From: Actinoplanes lutulentus | Lineage (GTDB): Bacteria > Actinomycetota > Actinomycetes > Mycobacteriales > Micromonosporaceae | DNA: 64,000 nucleotides | Direction: 5' to 3' | Assembly: GCF_003259845.1 (NCBI RefSeq) | Contig: NZ_QLMJ01000008.1 | Coordinates: 124,001-188,000 of the forward strand | The notes under the pieces: model-generated | What the model saw: the letters and a program-made list of their open reading frames with translations, nothing else | The model's database searches: none | Told to the model about the DNA's origin: nothing | Program-made: the position numbers and the translations under genes | Shown: positions 42,794 to 51,720 of the stretch, one piece after another | How the letters are laid out: each line of letters starts with the position of its first letter | Position numbering within the stretch: position 1 is the stretch's first letter

Positions 42794-42805
42794 TTAACCG
42801 CTTAC
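42794..42805. promoter_or_regulatory. LacI-type operator 3 (autoregulatory candidate)
   Basis: TTAACCGCTTAC contains TAACCGCTTA, a palindrome with one central mismatch pair. It overlaps the stop codon of the upstream DUF2264 gene and lies 38-49 bases before the lacI start. Confidence 0.5.
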
Positions 42806-44613
42806 AGCACCGTGGTCTGCGACCATCGGATGCTGCCGTCCGACCAGACAGGCGCTGGTCCGTCTGGGCCGCGGCCCAGACGGACCACACTCACATAGCG
42901 GCGCGTCCCGCCAGGATGACGGCTCATCAGGTACGGGGTGACCGAGTACGCCCCGAATGCGTCCCCCTCAGGCCCGTCCCGCAGGCCGGCCCCGGTGAAC
43001 CCGGCCAGGGCTCTGATCGAGCTGGTGAGTCCGTCGGCGCGACTCACGATGCCCTCGCCACCGTCGGCGTGGCACGCCAACGGCCGGTCAGAGGCCAGGG
43101 CGTGACCACCGTCGCGGATCAAGTGCCCGGCGGGCGCGGAGACGTCGTGCACCCGTACCTCGAACGCGCCGTCCACGGTCGAGGTGGTGACCACCTCGAC
43201 CTGGCCGGCACGCCAGCGTGATGCCGCGACGCGGCCGGTGACCGTCAGCGGCTCGATGTGCCGGCGTTCGGCTTCCCGGCCGTCCGGGGTGATCACCGCG
43301 AGCCGCCCATCGGCGGAGCCGTCGCCGAACTGCGGCGCCGTGTGGCTGCTGTAGGCCAGGCGCACGTAGAGCGGGTCGGGCGGGCCATCCGGCGAAGTCT
43401 TCGCAGCCCGGTCGCTGCCGTGGTTGAGAAGTCTGACCACACCGTCGGCGCGGGTGCCCTGCAACAGCCAGCCCGGCCCGGGCAGGGCCACCGTGACATC
43501 GCGAAGCTCGATCTCGGCGGGCTCCTCGACCGCGGTCCAGACCGGATGATCGGCGGGGAGGAGCAGGCCGAGGAACGCCTTGGACGCCCAGTAGGGCGAC
43601 GCCGGACCGGAGTAGGACTGGATCATCGGCGAGTACGGCCGGTGCCAGCCCAGGGTGAGCAGGCCCCGATGGTCGGGTGCGCCGTTGCCGGTGAAGTGCC
43701 GCAGCGCCCCGGAAGCGATCCGCCGGATCCGCCCCGGCGCCAGGATCGGGTCCCCCGCCAGCGCGCCCAGCCACAGCGGCGCGACCGTCGCGAACCGGTA
43801 GGTCAGCGATCGTCCCTGGAAGATCGGGCTGCCGTCGGCGGCGAAGAAGTGCTGGTATCCGTCGAGGAACCGGGCGAGCCGGTCGTGCAGGCCGAACTCC
43901 CGGCCCGCCATCCGTGCCCACAGCACCGGGTACAGGTGCAGTGCCCACCCGCTGTAGTAGTCGAAGTTGCGCCCGTCCCCGTCGGTGTACCAGCCGTCGC
44001 CGGTGTGCCAGTCCTCGATCCGGTCCAGGCCGCCGGTGATCTCGGCGGGATCGTGGGGGCCGCCGACGGAGGCGAGGAATTGTTCGACGATGACCCGGAA
44101 CAGTACCCAGTTGCTGTCCGGAGTGCGCTTGCCGACGAAACCGGCCAGCCATGCGACCACCTGTTCCTGCTCGGCCGGGGCCAGCCGGTCGAAGAGCCAG
44201 GGCCGGGTCTCGTGCAGGGCGACCGCGATGCTGGCGGCCTCGACCAGAGGCTGCGACATGTCGTCGAGGGGCGGCCACGCGTACGGATGGGTGGGGTTGG
44301 TTCCGGCGAGCAAGCCGGCGGCGTACCGCTCGAGCAACCCACCGGGTGCGCCGCCGCCGGCGCCGGCGATCCGGAAGGCCGCGAGCAGGAAGGTACGGGC
44401 GAAGCCTTCGAGCCCGTCGCTGACCATCCCGTTGCGGCTGGGTGGGCCGGGCAGCCGGTACTGAGCGAAACCGTCGGTGGCGTACGGCTCGACCGAGGCC
44501 AGCAAGTGGTCGGCGACGGCCTCCCAGTGCGCACGGGTCCAGCCGGTCAGCGGGGACAGGTCGCGGTCCTCAACAGGTAGGTCCAGGGCCATCGTTAAAC
44601 CGTATCCCTCCAT
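42802..44613 (-). CDS. DUF2264 protein (probable (alpha/alpha)-barrel carbohydrate enzyme)
   Basis: This 603-residue protein shows DUF2264 blocks: LTGWTRAHWEAVADHLLASV, RLPGPPSRNG, GLEGFARTFLLAAFRI, NWVLFRVIVEQFLASV and YYSGWALHLYPVLWA, an alpha-helical toroid pattern, followed by a beta-rich C-terminal half. The family occurs in plant-polysaccharide loci, often beside unsaturated-uronyl hydrolases and lyases; its activity is not established. There is no signal peptide. The ATG at 44613 lacks a site; the ATG at 44592 lies 14 bases after GGAGG, and either could be used. It diverges from the exo-lyase gene across a LacI-type operator. Confidence 0.8.
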   Translation of the reverse strand: MEGYGLTMALDLPVEDRDLSPLTGWTRAHWEAVADHLLASVEPYATDGFAQYRLPGPPSRNGMVSDGLEGFARTFLLAAFRIAGAGGGAPGGLLERYAAGLLAGTNPTHPYAWPPLDDMSQPLVEAASIAVALHETRPWLFDRLAPAEQEQVVAWLAGFVGKRTPDSNWVLFRVIVEQFLASVGGPHDPAEITGGLDRIEDWHTGDGWYTDGDGRNFDYYSGWALHLYPVLWARMAGREFGLHDRLARFLDGYQHFFAADGSPIFQGRSLTYRFATVAPLWLGALAGDPILAPGRIRRIASGALRHFTGNGAPDHRGLLTLGWHRPYSPMIQSYSGPASPYWASKAFLGLLLPADHPVWTAVEEPAEIELRDVTVALPGPGWLLQGTRADGVVRLLNHGSDRAAKTSPDGPPDPLYVRLAYSSHTAPQFGDGSADGRLAVITPDGREAERRHIEPLTVTGRVAASRWRAGQVEVVTTSTVDGAFEVRVHDVSAPAGHLIRDGGHALASDRPLACHADGGEGIVSRADGLTSSIRALAGFTGAGLRDGPEGDAFGAYSVTPYLMSRHPGGTRRYVSVVRLGRGPDGPAPVWSDGSIRWSQTTVL

Positions 44614-44650
44614 CTTGACAAGCTTCGATCAGTCATGTTCCGATCCAGAT

Positions 44651-44666
44651 CTTAAAAGGTTTTAAG
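44651..44666. promoter_or_regulatory. LacI-type operator 4, perfect 7-bp arms
   Basis: CTTAAAAGGTTTTAAG has perfectly complementary CTTAAAA/TTTTAAG arms around GG. It occupies the middle of the divergent region between the DUF2264 and exo-lyase genes. A half site (GTTAAACC) also occurs near 44594. Confidence 0.65.
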
Positions 44667-44709
44667 CATGGAATCCACATCGTCCTCCACCGATCCGATG
44701 GGAACCGTC

Positions 44710-47436
44710 ATGCCTGAACTGACCCGCCGCAGCCTGCTGCGTGGCGCCGCCGCGGCCGGCACCGCCACCTACCTGTCGCACGCCGCACCCGCGCACAGCG
44801 CCCCCGTCACCGCCGTCCCGGTGACGCCCGCACAGGCCGCCGAGGGCACCCCGCTCGCCTGGCTGGAAGGCGGCACTCCGCCGGCTCTCGCCGCCGGCAC
44901 CACCTTCGGCGTCGCCTGGCCGCGCGGCGCGTTCACCAAGGACCGGACGTTCGCGCTGTCGACCGACGCCGGCACCCCCGTCCCGGTGCAGACCTGGGCC
45001 ACCGGTTTCTGGCCGGACGGCACCCTGAAGTGGACCGCACACGCCGTCGGCGCCGAGGTGCCTCCCGCCGCGGAATACCGGCTGACCCCCGGCATCCCGG
45101 CCACCGGGACCGTCGCCGTCACCGTCCACGAAAGCAGCGCCGGCGTCGAGGTCGACACCGGTGCGGTCCGCTGCGTGCTGCCCAGACGAGGCAGATATCT
45201 GATCAGCGCGATCAGCCGGGCCGGCACCGACGTCGTCCGCTCCGCCGAACTGGTGTGCCTGCGCCGGAGCGCACCCCTCGACGACGAGACCGGCACGGTC
45301 GGCACCAGCCGCTTCGACAGCGCCGTCGTGAAGGTCGCCGTCGAGCAGTCCGGGCCGGTCCGCGCGGTCGTCCGCGTCGACGGCAACCACCGTGACCGGC
45401 GCCGCCGGTGGCTGCCGTTCAGCATCCGCTTCTACTTCTACGCGGGTTCCGACGGCATCCGCGCCGTGCACTCGTTCACCTTCGACGGCGACCAGGACAG
45501 GGACTTCATCGCCGGGCTCGGCCTGCGGTTCCGGGTACCGATGACCGGCGAGCCCCACGACCGGCACGTGCGCTTCGCCGGCACGGGCAACGGCGTCCTC
45601 GGCGAAGCGGTGCGCGGCATCACCGGGTTGCGCCGCGATCCCGGCGCAGCGGTCCGTGCCGCGCAGCTCGCCGGCGACGCCACCCCGCCGACCGCCACCT
45701 GGGACAGCCGGGTCACCAGCCGGCTGCAGTACGTCCCGGCCTTCGGCGACTACAAGCTCACCCAGCTCAGCGCCGATGGCTTCCAGGTCAGCAAACGCAC
45801 CTCGGCGGGTCACGGCTGGATCCCGGTCGACGCCGGCACCCGCGCCGGCGGCCTCGGTTACGTCGGTGGACCCGAGCGGGGCTGCGCCTTCGGGATGCGC
45901 AACTTCTGGCAGCTGCATCCGGCTCAGCTCGACATCCGCGCCGCCGCCTCCGCCGAAGCCGAGGTGACCGTCTGGTGGTGGTCGCCCGAGGCGCCCCCGA
46001 TGGACCTGCGCTTCTACCACGACGGGATGGGCCAGGACACCTACCCCGAGCAGCTGGAAGGCCTCGAGATCACCTACGAGGACTACGAGCCGGGGTTCGG
46101 GTCGCCGTACGGCATCGCCCGCACCACCGAGCTGATGATCTGGGCGCTGGACGGCACTCCCCCGGCCCGGCGGCTCGCCGACCTGACCCAGGCGGTCCGC
46201 ACGCCGCCGCTGCTCGTGGCGCCGCCCGCGCACCTGCACGCGGCCGGGGTGTTCGGCGACTGGAGTCCGGTGGACCGGTCGACGCCGGCCCGCGCGGAGA
46301 TCGAGGACCGGCTCGACATGCTCTTCGACTACCACCGAGGCCAGGTCGAGCAGCGGTCCTGGTACGGGTTCTGGAACTACGGCGACATCATGCACACCTA
46401 CGACAGCGACCGGCATGTCTGGCGTTATGACGTCGGCGGCTACGCCTGGGACAACTCGGAGCTGTCCACCGACCTGTGGCTCTGGTATCACTACCTGCGC
46501 ACCGGAACGGCCGAGGCGTTCCGCTTCGCCGAGGCGATGACCCGGCACACCGGCGAAGTCGACGTCTACCACCTCGGAAAATACCGCGACCTCGGCACCC
46601 GGCACGGCGTGCAGCACTGGGCCGACAGCGCCAAGCAGCAGCGCATCAGCAACGCGGGCTACCGGCGCTTCTACTATTTCCTGACCGCCGACGAACGTGT
46701 CGGTGACCTGCTGCACGACCTGGTCGACGCGGATCGCACGTTCCTGGTGCTGGACCCATCCCGCAAGATCCGCACGGAGCCGTACACCCCGGACCCGCAC
46801 GCGCTGAGCATCAGCACCGGCACCGACTGGGGTGCGCTCGCTCTGGCCTGGCTCACCGAATGGGAAAGGGGCGGCGATCCGATCGCACGGCACAAGCTGC
46901 TGGAGAGCGCACGTACCATCGCCGCCATGCCTAACGGATTCGTTCAGGGCAGTGGCCTCTACGACCTGGACACCGGCCGGTTCGCCCCGGCCCAGCCGGC
47001 CGTCAGTGTCGGCTCGCTCGGTGCCGTTTTCGGACTGGTCGAGGTCTGCAGCGAGATCATCGCGCTCACCGGCGATGCCGAGTTCACCGACGCCTGGCTG
47101 CAGTACTGCCGGCTCTACAACGGCACCGCCGCGCAACAACAGGCCGAGACGGGGGTCGCGTTCGGCACCCAGAACCTGCGGCAGGCGCATTCACGCCTCA
47201 CCGCCTATGCGGCTGCCAGGCTCAGAGACCCGATCCTGGCCGCGCGGGCGTGGCAGGAGTTCCACACCGGGCACGCCGGGTACCCCCGAAACCGGAGCTG
47301 GGCGACCACCCGAGTCGACGGGCCCGCGGTGCTCAAGCCGGTCGACGAAGCCGACTTCTCCACCAACGCCTCCGCGCAGTACGGTCTCGCCGCCATCCAG
47401 TGCCTGGCACTGATCGGCGCGGAACTGCCTCACTGA
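44710..47436 (+). CDS. Tat-exported exo-rhamnogalacturonan lyase-like protein (PcRGLX/YetA family)
   Basis: This 908-residue protein has a twin-arginine signal, LTRRSLLRGAAAAGTATYLS. The three-part PcRGLX/YetA architecture follows: an N-terminal RIFT-type barrel (AAGTTFGVAWPRGAF, ATGFWPDGTLKWTAHAVG), a central beta domain (RFYFYAGSDGIRAVHSFTFD), and an alpha/alpha toroid (WYGFWNYGDIMHTYDSDRHV, YAWDNSELSTDLWLWYHYL). The fungal prototype releases disaccharides from the ends of rhamnogalacturonan-I. The start at 44710 is preferred because GGGAACCGTC precedes it and it gives a clean Tat signal; in-frame ATGs at 44668 and 44698 exist, the first lying directly against the operator with no ribosome site. 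Confidence 0.85.
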   Translation: MPELTRRSLLRGAAAAGTATYLSHAAPAHSAPVTAVPVTPAQAAEGTPLAWLEGGTPPALAAGTTFGVAWPRGAFTKDRTFALSTDAGTPVPVQTWATGFWPDGTLKWTAHAVGAEVPPAAEYRLTPGIPATGTVAVTVHESSAGVEVDTGAVRCVLPRRGRYLISAISRAGTDVVRSAELVCLRRSAPLDDETGTVGTSRFDSAVVKVAVEQSGPVRAVVRVDGNHRDRRRRWLPFSIRFYFYAGSDGIRAVHSFTFDGDQDRDFIAGLGLRFRVPMTGEPHDRHVRFAGTGNGVLGEAVRGITGLRRDPGAAVRAAQLAGDATPPTATWDSRVTSRLQYVPAFGDYKLTQLSADGFQVSKRTSAGHGWIPVDAGTRAGGLGYVGGPERGCAFGMRNFWQLHPAQLDIRAAASAEAEVTVWWWSPEAPPMDLRFYHDGMGQDTYPEQLEGLEITYEDYEPGFGSPYGIARTTELMIWALDGTPPARRLADLTQAVRTPPLLVAPPAHLHAAGVFGDWSPVDRSTPARAEIEDRLDMLFDYHRGQVEQRSWYGFWNYGDIMHTYDSDRHVWRYDVGGYAWDNSELSTDLWLWYHYLRTGTAEAFRFAEAMTRHTGEVDVYHLGKYRDLGTRHGVQHWADSAKQQRISNAGYRRFYYFLTADERVGDLLHDLVDADRTFLVLDPSRKIRTEPYTPDPHALSISTGTDWGALALAWLTEWERGGDPIARHKLLESARTIAAMPNGFVQGSGLYDLDTGRFAPAQPAVSVGSLGAVFGLVEVCSEIIALTGDAEFTDAWLQYCRLYNGTAAQQQAETGVAFGTQNLRQAHSRLTAYAAARLRDPILAARAWQEFHTGHAGYPRNRSWATTRVDGPAVLKPVDEADFSTNASAQYGLAAIQCLALIGAELPH

Positions 47437-47449
47437 GAAAGGACCCACC

Positions 47450-48103
47450 TTGCAAGCTCTGGTCGTACGCGGGGGATGGGACGGCCATGAGCCGGTCGCC
47501 TGCACCGAGTTGGTCATACCACGGCTGCGCGCGCACGGCTTCGCCGTGCGGATCGCCGAGACCCTCGAGGTGTACGACGATCCGGCCGTTCTGGCGGCCA
47601 GCGATCTGATCGTGCAGTGCTGGACCGGCGGACAGCTCACCGAGAAGCAGGAAACCCATCTGGTGGACCGGGTTCATGCCGGCGCCGGGTTCGCCGGCTG
47701 GCACGGCGGCATCGTCGCCACCGCCGACGCCGCCCGGCGGTACCAGTTCATGGTCGGCGGCCGGTTCCTGTGCCACCCCGGAGGTTTCATCGACTACAAC
47801 GTGGACATCGTCGCCGAGCATCCCGTCGTGCGAGGCATCGACAGCTTCAGCGTGCACACCGAGCAGTACTTCTGCCACGTCGATCCCGGGTTGGAGGTGC
47901 TCGCGACCACCACCTTCACCGGTGATCACGGCGTACCCGAGACGGCGGGCGCGGTGATGCCGGTGGTGTGGTTGCGCCGCTACGGCAAGGGCCGGGTGTT
48001 CGTGTCGACGCTTGGGCACTCCGCTGCCGACCTGGCGCTGCCCCAGGTCGCGGACATCACCGAGCGCGGCCTGCTCTGGGCGGCTGACGCTCTGTCGCGT
48101 TGA
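47450..48103 (+). CDS. ThuA-like (glutamine amidotransferase-fold) protein
   Basis: This 217-residue cytosolic protein has the ThuA pattern: ALVVRGGWDGHEPVACTELV, VYDDPAVLAASDLIVQCWTG, GAGFAGWHGGIVATADAARR, FLCHPGGFIDYNVDIV and VVWLRRYGKGRVFVSTLGHS. ThuA was first linked to trehalose metabolism; related proteins occur in many sugar loci with unproven function. The start is TTG at 47450 with AAAGGA upstream, 13 bases after the exo-lyase stop, so the two are probably co-transcribed. A strong hairpin closes the unit. Confidence 0.87.
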   Translation: MQALVVRGGWDGHEPVACTELVIPRLRAHGFAVRIAETLEVYDDPAVLAASDLIVQCWTGGQLTEKQETHLVDRVHAGAGFAGWHGGIVATADAARRYQFMVGGRFLCHPGGFIDYNVDIVAEHPVVRGIDSFSVHTEQYFCHVDPGLEVLATTTFTGDHGVPETAGAVMPVVWLRRYGKGRVFVSTLGHSAADLALPQVADITERGLLWAADALSR

Positions 48104-48107
48104 CGCT

Positions 48108-48142
48108 CGGGCCCGAGGAGACTCTCGGTCTCCTCGGGCCCG
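48108..48142. terminator. strong bidirectional hairpin between ThuA and acetylesterase genes
   Basis: CGGGCCCGAGGAGA and TCTCCTCGGGCCCG form a perfect 14-bp stem with a seven-base loop, just after the thuA stop and 38 bases before the convergent stop. Confidence 0.85.
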
Positions 48143-48179
48143 ATCCGGTAAGGCGTCGATGACATTCATGGGGGTCGGT

Positions 48180-49238
48180 TCAGTCGCGGAAGGCGTGCGG
48201 GAGTAGCCGCAGCTCCTTGAGCCGGGCGAGCACGAGAAGACCGATCTGGTTGGCGCCGTACTCCGAAAAGTGGGTGTTGTCCCCCTCCTCGTTGTAGAGG
48301 TAGATCTGCTTGGACGCCTCGACACCGAGGCCCTCGACGAGCGCGGCGCTGTCAGCGGTCAGGTTGATGTAGGGAGCGGCCTGTTCCTCGGCGACGGCTG
48401 CCGTCTGCGCCGGCAGATCGACGCCGAGGCTGTTGATGTGCCATGCCACCGCGTTGAGGTGACCCGCGCTGTCGAAGCGGCGGCGCACCGGCGGGCTGAC
48501 CAGGACGGGCCGGGCGCCCGCCGCGCGGACCTCGGTGATCATGCGGGTGAGGTTCGCCCGGAAGGTGTCGGCGGTCGTCGTCTTGTCGTTGTGGCCGAAC
48601 TGCAGCAGCACCACGTCACCGCGGCGGACCAGCGGCAGCATGGTGGCCCACAGCTTGCCGTTGGCCAGGAAGGACGTGCTGCTCTCCCCGGAGTCGGCGT
48701 AGTTGGCCACCGTCACGTGGCGCCGCAGGTGCTGGGGGATGGCCTGGCCCCAGCCGGCGAAGGGAGCCCAGTCCTGATCACAGACCGTGGAGTCGCCGGC
48801 CAGGAAGAGCAGCGTGTTGCGCGGGCTCGCCGGGCGTACCGAAATGTTTTTGATTTTGGGGTTGGGGCCGGTGAAGGTGAGCGTCAGCCCGGGGGTGCCG
48901 TATTCGACCCGGGTCGGCTGGCCCTCGGGGTCGCGGACGTTGACGCTGAAGTCGCGCCGGGCGAACCGGCCCGCTGCGGTCGCGACCTCCCCGAGGACCA
49001 TCCGGCGGGCCTCGGCCAGAACAGAGGCGGTGGCAGCCTCGTCGTCATCACCGAACAGCACCGAGACGTCGTAGTTGCCGGGAACGACGTCGAACTGGCA
49101 GACCACCGGCGCGACCCCTGCGCACTCCCCCGGGATCAGCGCGCCGCGGCGAGCACCTCCGGCCGACGCAGGACCGGAGATGCCACCAGCGATGGCGGTG
49201 ACCAGCAACGTCACGGCGAGCGTTCGAGATCGTTTCAA
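48180..49238 (-). CDS. secreted rhamnogalacturonan acetylesterase (GDSL/SGNH, CE12-like)
   Basis: This 352-residue exported enzyme has a signal peptide at about 1-26 (LAVTLLVTAIAGGISGPASA). A beta-sandwich of about 100 residues (FDVVPGNYDVSVLFG, GLTLTFTGPNPKIKNISVRP) precedes the SGNH hydrolase domain. That domain carries nucleophile Ser in FLAGDSTVCDQ, block III in LLQFGHNDKTTT, and the Asp-His pair in EGDNTHFSEYGAN. It removes acetyl groups from rhamnogalacturonan so lyases can act. The start is TTG at 49238 with GAGGAG upstream. A LacI-type operator lies 27-40 bases upstream of the start. Confidence 0.9.
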   Translation of the reverse strand: MKRSRTLAVTLLVTAIAGGISGPASAGGARRGALIPGECAGVAPVVCQFDVVPGNYDVSVLFGDDDEAATASVLAEARRMVLGEVATAAGRFARRDFSVNVRDPEGQPTRVEYGTPGLTLTFTGPNPKIKNISVRPASPRNTLLFLAGDSTVCDQDWAPFAGWGQAIPQHLRRHVTVANYADSGESSTSFLANGKLWATMLPLVRRGDVVLLQFGHNDKTTTADTFRANLTRMITEVRAAGARPVLVSPPVRRRFDSAGHLNAVAWHINSLGVDLPAQTAAVAEEQAAPYINLTADSAALVEGLGVEASKQIYLYNEEGDNTHFSEYGANQIGLLVLARLKELRLLPHAFRD

Positions 49239-49264
49239 GGCTGCTCCTCAGATAGGGCCGCAAA

Positions 49265-49278
49265 GTTAAAACGTTTAC
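49265..49278. promoter_or_regulatory. LacI-type operator 5
   Basis: GTTAAAACGTTTAC is centred on CG at 49272-49273 with AAAC/GTTT arms, the same form as operator 1. It precedes the acetylesterase gene and lies just past the end of the rhamnogalacturonan lyase gene. Confidence 0.65.
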
Positions 49279-49377
49279 ATCGATGTCATCGAATCACTGC
49301 TCCTTTCGATCGTCAAGAACGGATGAGCCAGACACGGCCTGCCACCTGGACTACGCAGGCGACAGGCCGCTTCGCTG

Positions 49378-51354
49378 CTACTCGCCGACGTAGTGGATCT
49401 TCGGGGCCGGTGGGGTGGTCATGCCGGTGCCGAGGTAGTAGTCAACCGCGTGGGACTGCATGTAGCCCTTGAGCGTCATGCCGTTGCGGTACGCCGGGTT
49501 CTGCGCGAGCGTGTAGAGCCGCGTGTCGGTGGCCTGGTCGGTGGTCAGGATGACCAGCTCGTCGTGGGCCCTGTTGCTCAGCACGACCTCCTCGCGCCAG
49601 TCGCCGAACAGGTCGCCGATCAGGTTCGGGTTGCGGGCGAAGTCGTACCCACCGGCCTTCCATGCGGTCAGCAGGCGCGGCAGGTGCTTGGAGTCCGCCG
49701 GCGCTGCCGGGTTCCACTTCTCGACCTTGCCGTCGTTGTAGAGCTCGGCGCCGAGATCACCGTCCCACCAGAGGGTGAACGACGGCCACGGGCTCTTCTT
49801 GGCGTCGGTGACCAGCCGCTTGTCCTTCGGGGTGCTGTACACGCCGGAGTACGACCAGGCCTCCAGGCCGGGTGCCGACGGATCGATGTCGCCGACCAGG
49901 CCGCGGCCGACGTCGACGATGCCGCCCTTGTGCTCCCAGATGACCTTGCCGGTGGCGGCGTCGTAGTAGTACTCCAGCAGGCCGCTGGTATTCATCTGCT
50001 GGATGCCGTAACCCTCCAGGCCCGGGCGGCTCGGGTCGATGTCGGCGATGTACCAGCGGTCGCCGTGGCCGATGCCCTGGTCGTCGAGGGTGTACCGCAG
50101 CGTGCCGTCACCGTTGAGGACGAACCCGATCTCGGCGACCTCATCCTTGCCGTCACCGTCCACATCGATGATCCGAGTGTTGTGCCCGTCGGGCGCGTGC
50201 ACGCCCTCCCGCAGCCACTTCCACTGGTTGGTGACCGCGGACCCGTCGAACCGCCACGCGGTCATCATCAGGTTGAATCCGCCCTTGCCGACCCGGTTCT
50301 TCATGAACGCGACCAGGCTCGGCGTCTTCCCGTCGAGGTATCCGACGCCGAATCGGGCGTACATCGGCCCGTCAGCGAGGTAGTCGTCGGGCACCGGGGC
50401 GGTGGCCCGCTTGGCACCGGTCATCCCGTCCAGAATCGCGATGAACTGGTGGGTGTCGTCGGGGTACGAGAAGCGCGAGCCGTCGCCGAAGGTGACACCG
50501 TTCGCGATCCGGACCGCCACCTCGGCCTTGCCGTCGCTGTCGAGATCCTGGACGGTGACGCCGTCCCAGTTCCCCACGTCGATGGTCGACGAGCCGCCCT
50601 CGATGTTGTTCTGGTTCGTGCTGTTCTTCCCCATGCTCATCGACCACAGGAAGGTGCCGTCACCGGAGTACGCCTCAAGGGCCTGCGGGGTGGTCTGCCG
50701 GTCGATCACATAGTCGTACTCGCCGTCGCCGTCCAGATCGCCGGTCCAGACGAACTTGAACGCCGCACCCGCCCTGATCGGAATCGTGACCGCCGGGCCG
50801 AAGGCACCGGCCGCGAGAGTGTAGGCGGAGCTGGGCGCCTGCTCAGCGCCGTCGACGACCGCCCGGACCCGGTAACTGGCGGCTTTCGTCGTGGTGGCGG
50901 TGGTGTCGACGAGGTTGGTGCCCTTCGTCAGGACGGTGCCGTTGAGCTTGGTGTAGGCACCACCGGCGGTCGACCGATAGACGTTGAAGCCGATGGCGGC
51001 CGGGTCCAAGGCGAGCAACCGCCACGAGACCAGCACCTCACCGTTGGCGCGCCGGACGGCCACGACACCCCGGCCGAGGTTCTCCATGGCCCGGCCGGCC
51101 GGCGTCGCCGCCGCGGTCGCTGCGCCGGCGGAGGCCGGAGCCGTGGCCGAGGGGGCGGCCGATTTCGTCGCTGAGGTGGCGGCCGATGTCGTCGCGACGC
51201 TTCCGTCCGCGGCCGCGGTCACCGCCGAACTCGCCGCAGGGGCGGGCTGCGCGGCGCTCTTCTGCTCACGGCAACCGGCGGTCGCCAGACCCGCGACCAA
51301 TATCAGTGACGTGACGGCCGCCTTTCGGCGAACCGATGAGCCTGTCCCGGCCAT
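49378..51354 (-). CDS. rhamnogalacturonan lyase, family PL11, as a lipoprotein
   Basis: This 658-residue protein's signal ends at a lipobox (GLATAGC, Cys28), so the enzyme should be tethered to the membrane rather than free. A low-complexity Ala/Ser/Thr linker runs to about residue 88. The catalytic part opens with AMENLGRGVVAVRRANGEVL and NVYRSTAGGAYTKLNGT, then an eight-bladed propeller with calcium loops of DxDxDG type (GDLDGDGEYDYVI, QDLDSDGKAEVAV, VDVDGDGKDEVAE). GDLFGDWREEVVLSNR near the C-terminus is characteristic of PL11. It cleaves the rhamnogalacturonan-I backbone internally. The ATG at 51354 follows GGAAGGAACACCC; the extension to 51426 is not needed. Confidence 0.92.
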   Translation of the reverse strand: MAGTGSSVRRKAAVTSLILVAGLATAGCREQKSAAQPAPAASSAVTAAADGSVATTSAATSATKSAAPSATAPASAGAATAAATPAGRAMENLGRGVVAVRRANGEVLVSWRLLALDPAAIGFNVYRSTAGGAYTKLNGTVLTKGTNLVDTTATTTKAASYRVRAVVDGAEQAPSSAYTLAAGAFGPAVTIPIRAGAAFKFVWTGDLDGDGEYDYVIDRQTTPQALEAYSGDGTFLWSMSMGKNSTNQNNIEGGSSTIDVGNWDGVTVQDLDSDGKAEVAVRIANGVTFGDGSRFSYPDDTHQFIAILDGMTGAKRATAPVPDDYLADGPMYARFGVGYLDGKTPSLVAFMKNRVGKGGFNLMMTAWRFDGSAVTNQWKWLREGVHAPDGHNTRIIDVDGDGKDEVAEIGFVLNGDGTLRYTLDDQGIGHGDRWYIADIDPSRPGLEGYGIQQMNTSGLLEYYYDAATGKVIWEHKGGIVDVGRGLVGDIDPSAPGLEAWSYSGVYSTPKDKRLVTDAKKSPWPSFTLWWDGDLGAELYNDGKVEKWNPAAPADSKHLPRLLTAWKAGGYDFARNPNLIGDLFGDWREEVVLSNRAHDELVILTTDQATDTRLYTLAQNPAYRNGMTLKGYMQSHAVDYYLGTGMTTPPAPKIHYVGE

Positions 51355-51720
51355 GGGTGTTCCTTCCTCGACAGATGCGGCAACAAGATTACGGAGGGTG
51401 ACCATAAGGGGAGGTCGACCTCGCACCGCCGCCGAGGAGATTAGGGTCCGTGAATCGACGCGGTCAACTCAAACCCGGCCATTTTTAAGGTTCGCCAAAA
51501 GTAGCGGTCGGTGTGATGCGTCGAGGGCGACTCACATATCATTTATCCGCCCTACCTTGCTTTTATTGACTAGTTTTTGCTGCTGGGTGGCCCTGCTTTC
51601 GAGATGTGATGCGGGTCACTTCGGAAATACGATATGTCGGCCCCTGATTCTCCATCGCAGAATTATCAACGCGTATTTGACAGCTACTCACGTACATATT
51701 TACGCTGACCGCGACAACGC
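51355..51720. other. 366-bp AT-rich divergent promoter region
   Basis: From about 51470 to 51720 the DNA is much richer in A+T than anything around it. It contains TTGACA at 51677-51682 and TTTACG at 51699-51704 (16-base spacing), a possible promoter for the sigma-factor fusion. No gene was seen. The left end carries the ribosome site of the PL11 gene. Confidence 0.5.

Noticed and set aside
48108..48142. 14-bp inverted repeat as an insertion-sequence end or attachment site
   Set aside because: Its position between two convergent stop codons and the short loop fit a terminator; no partner repeat or transposase is nearby.
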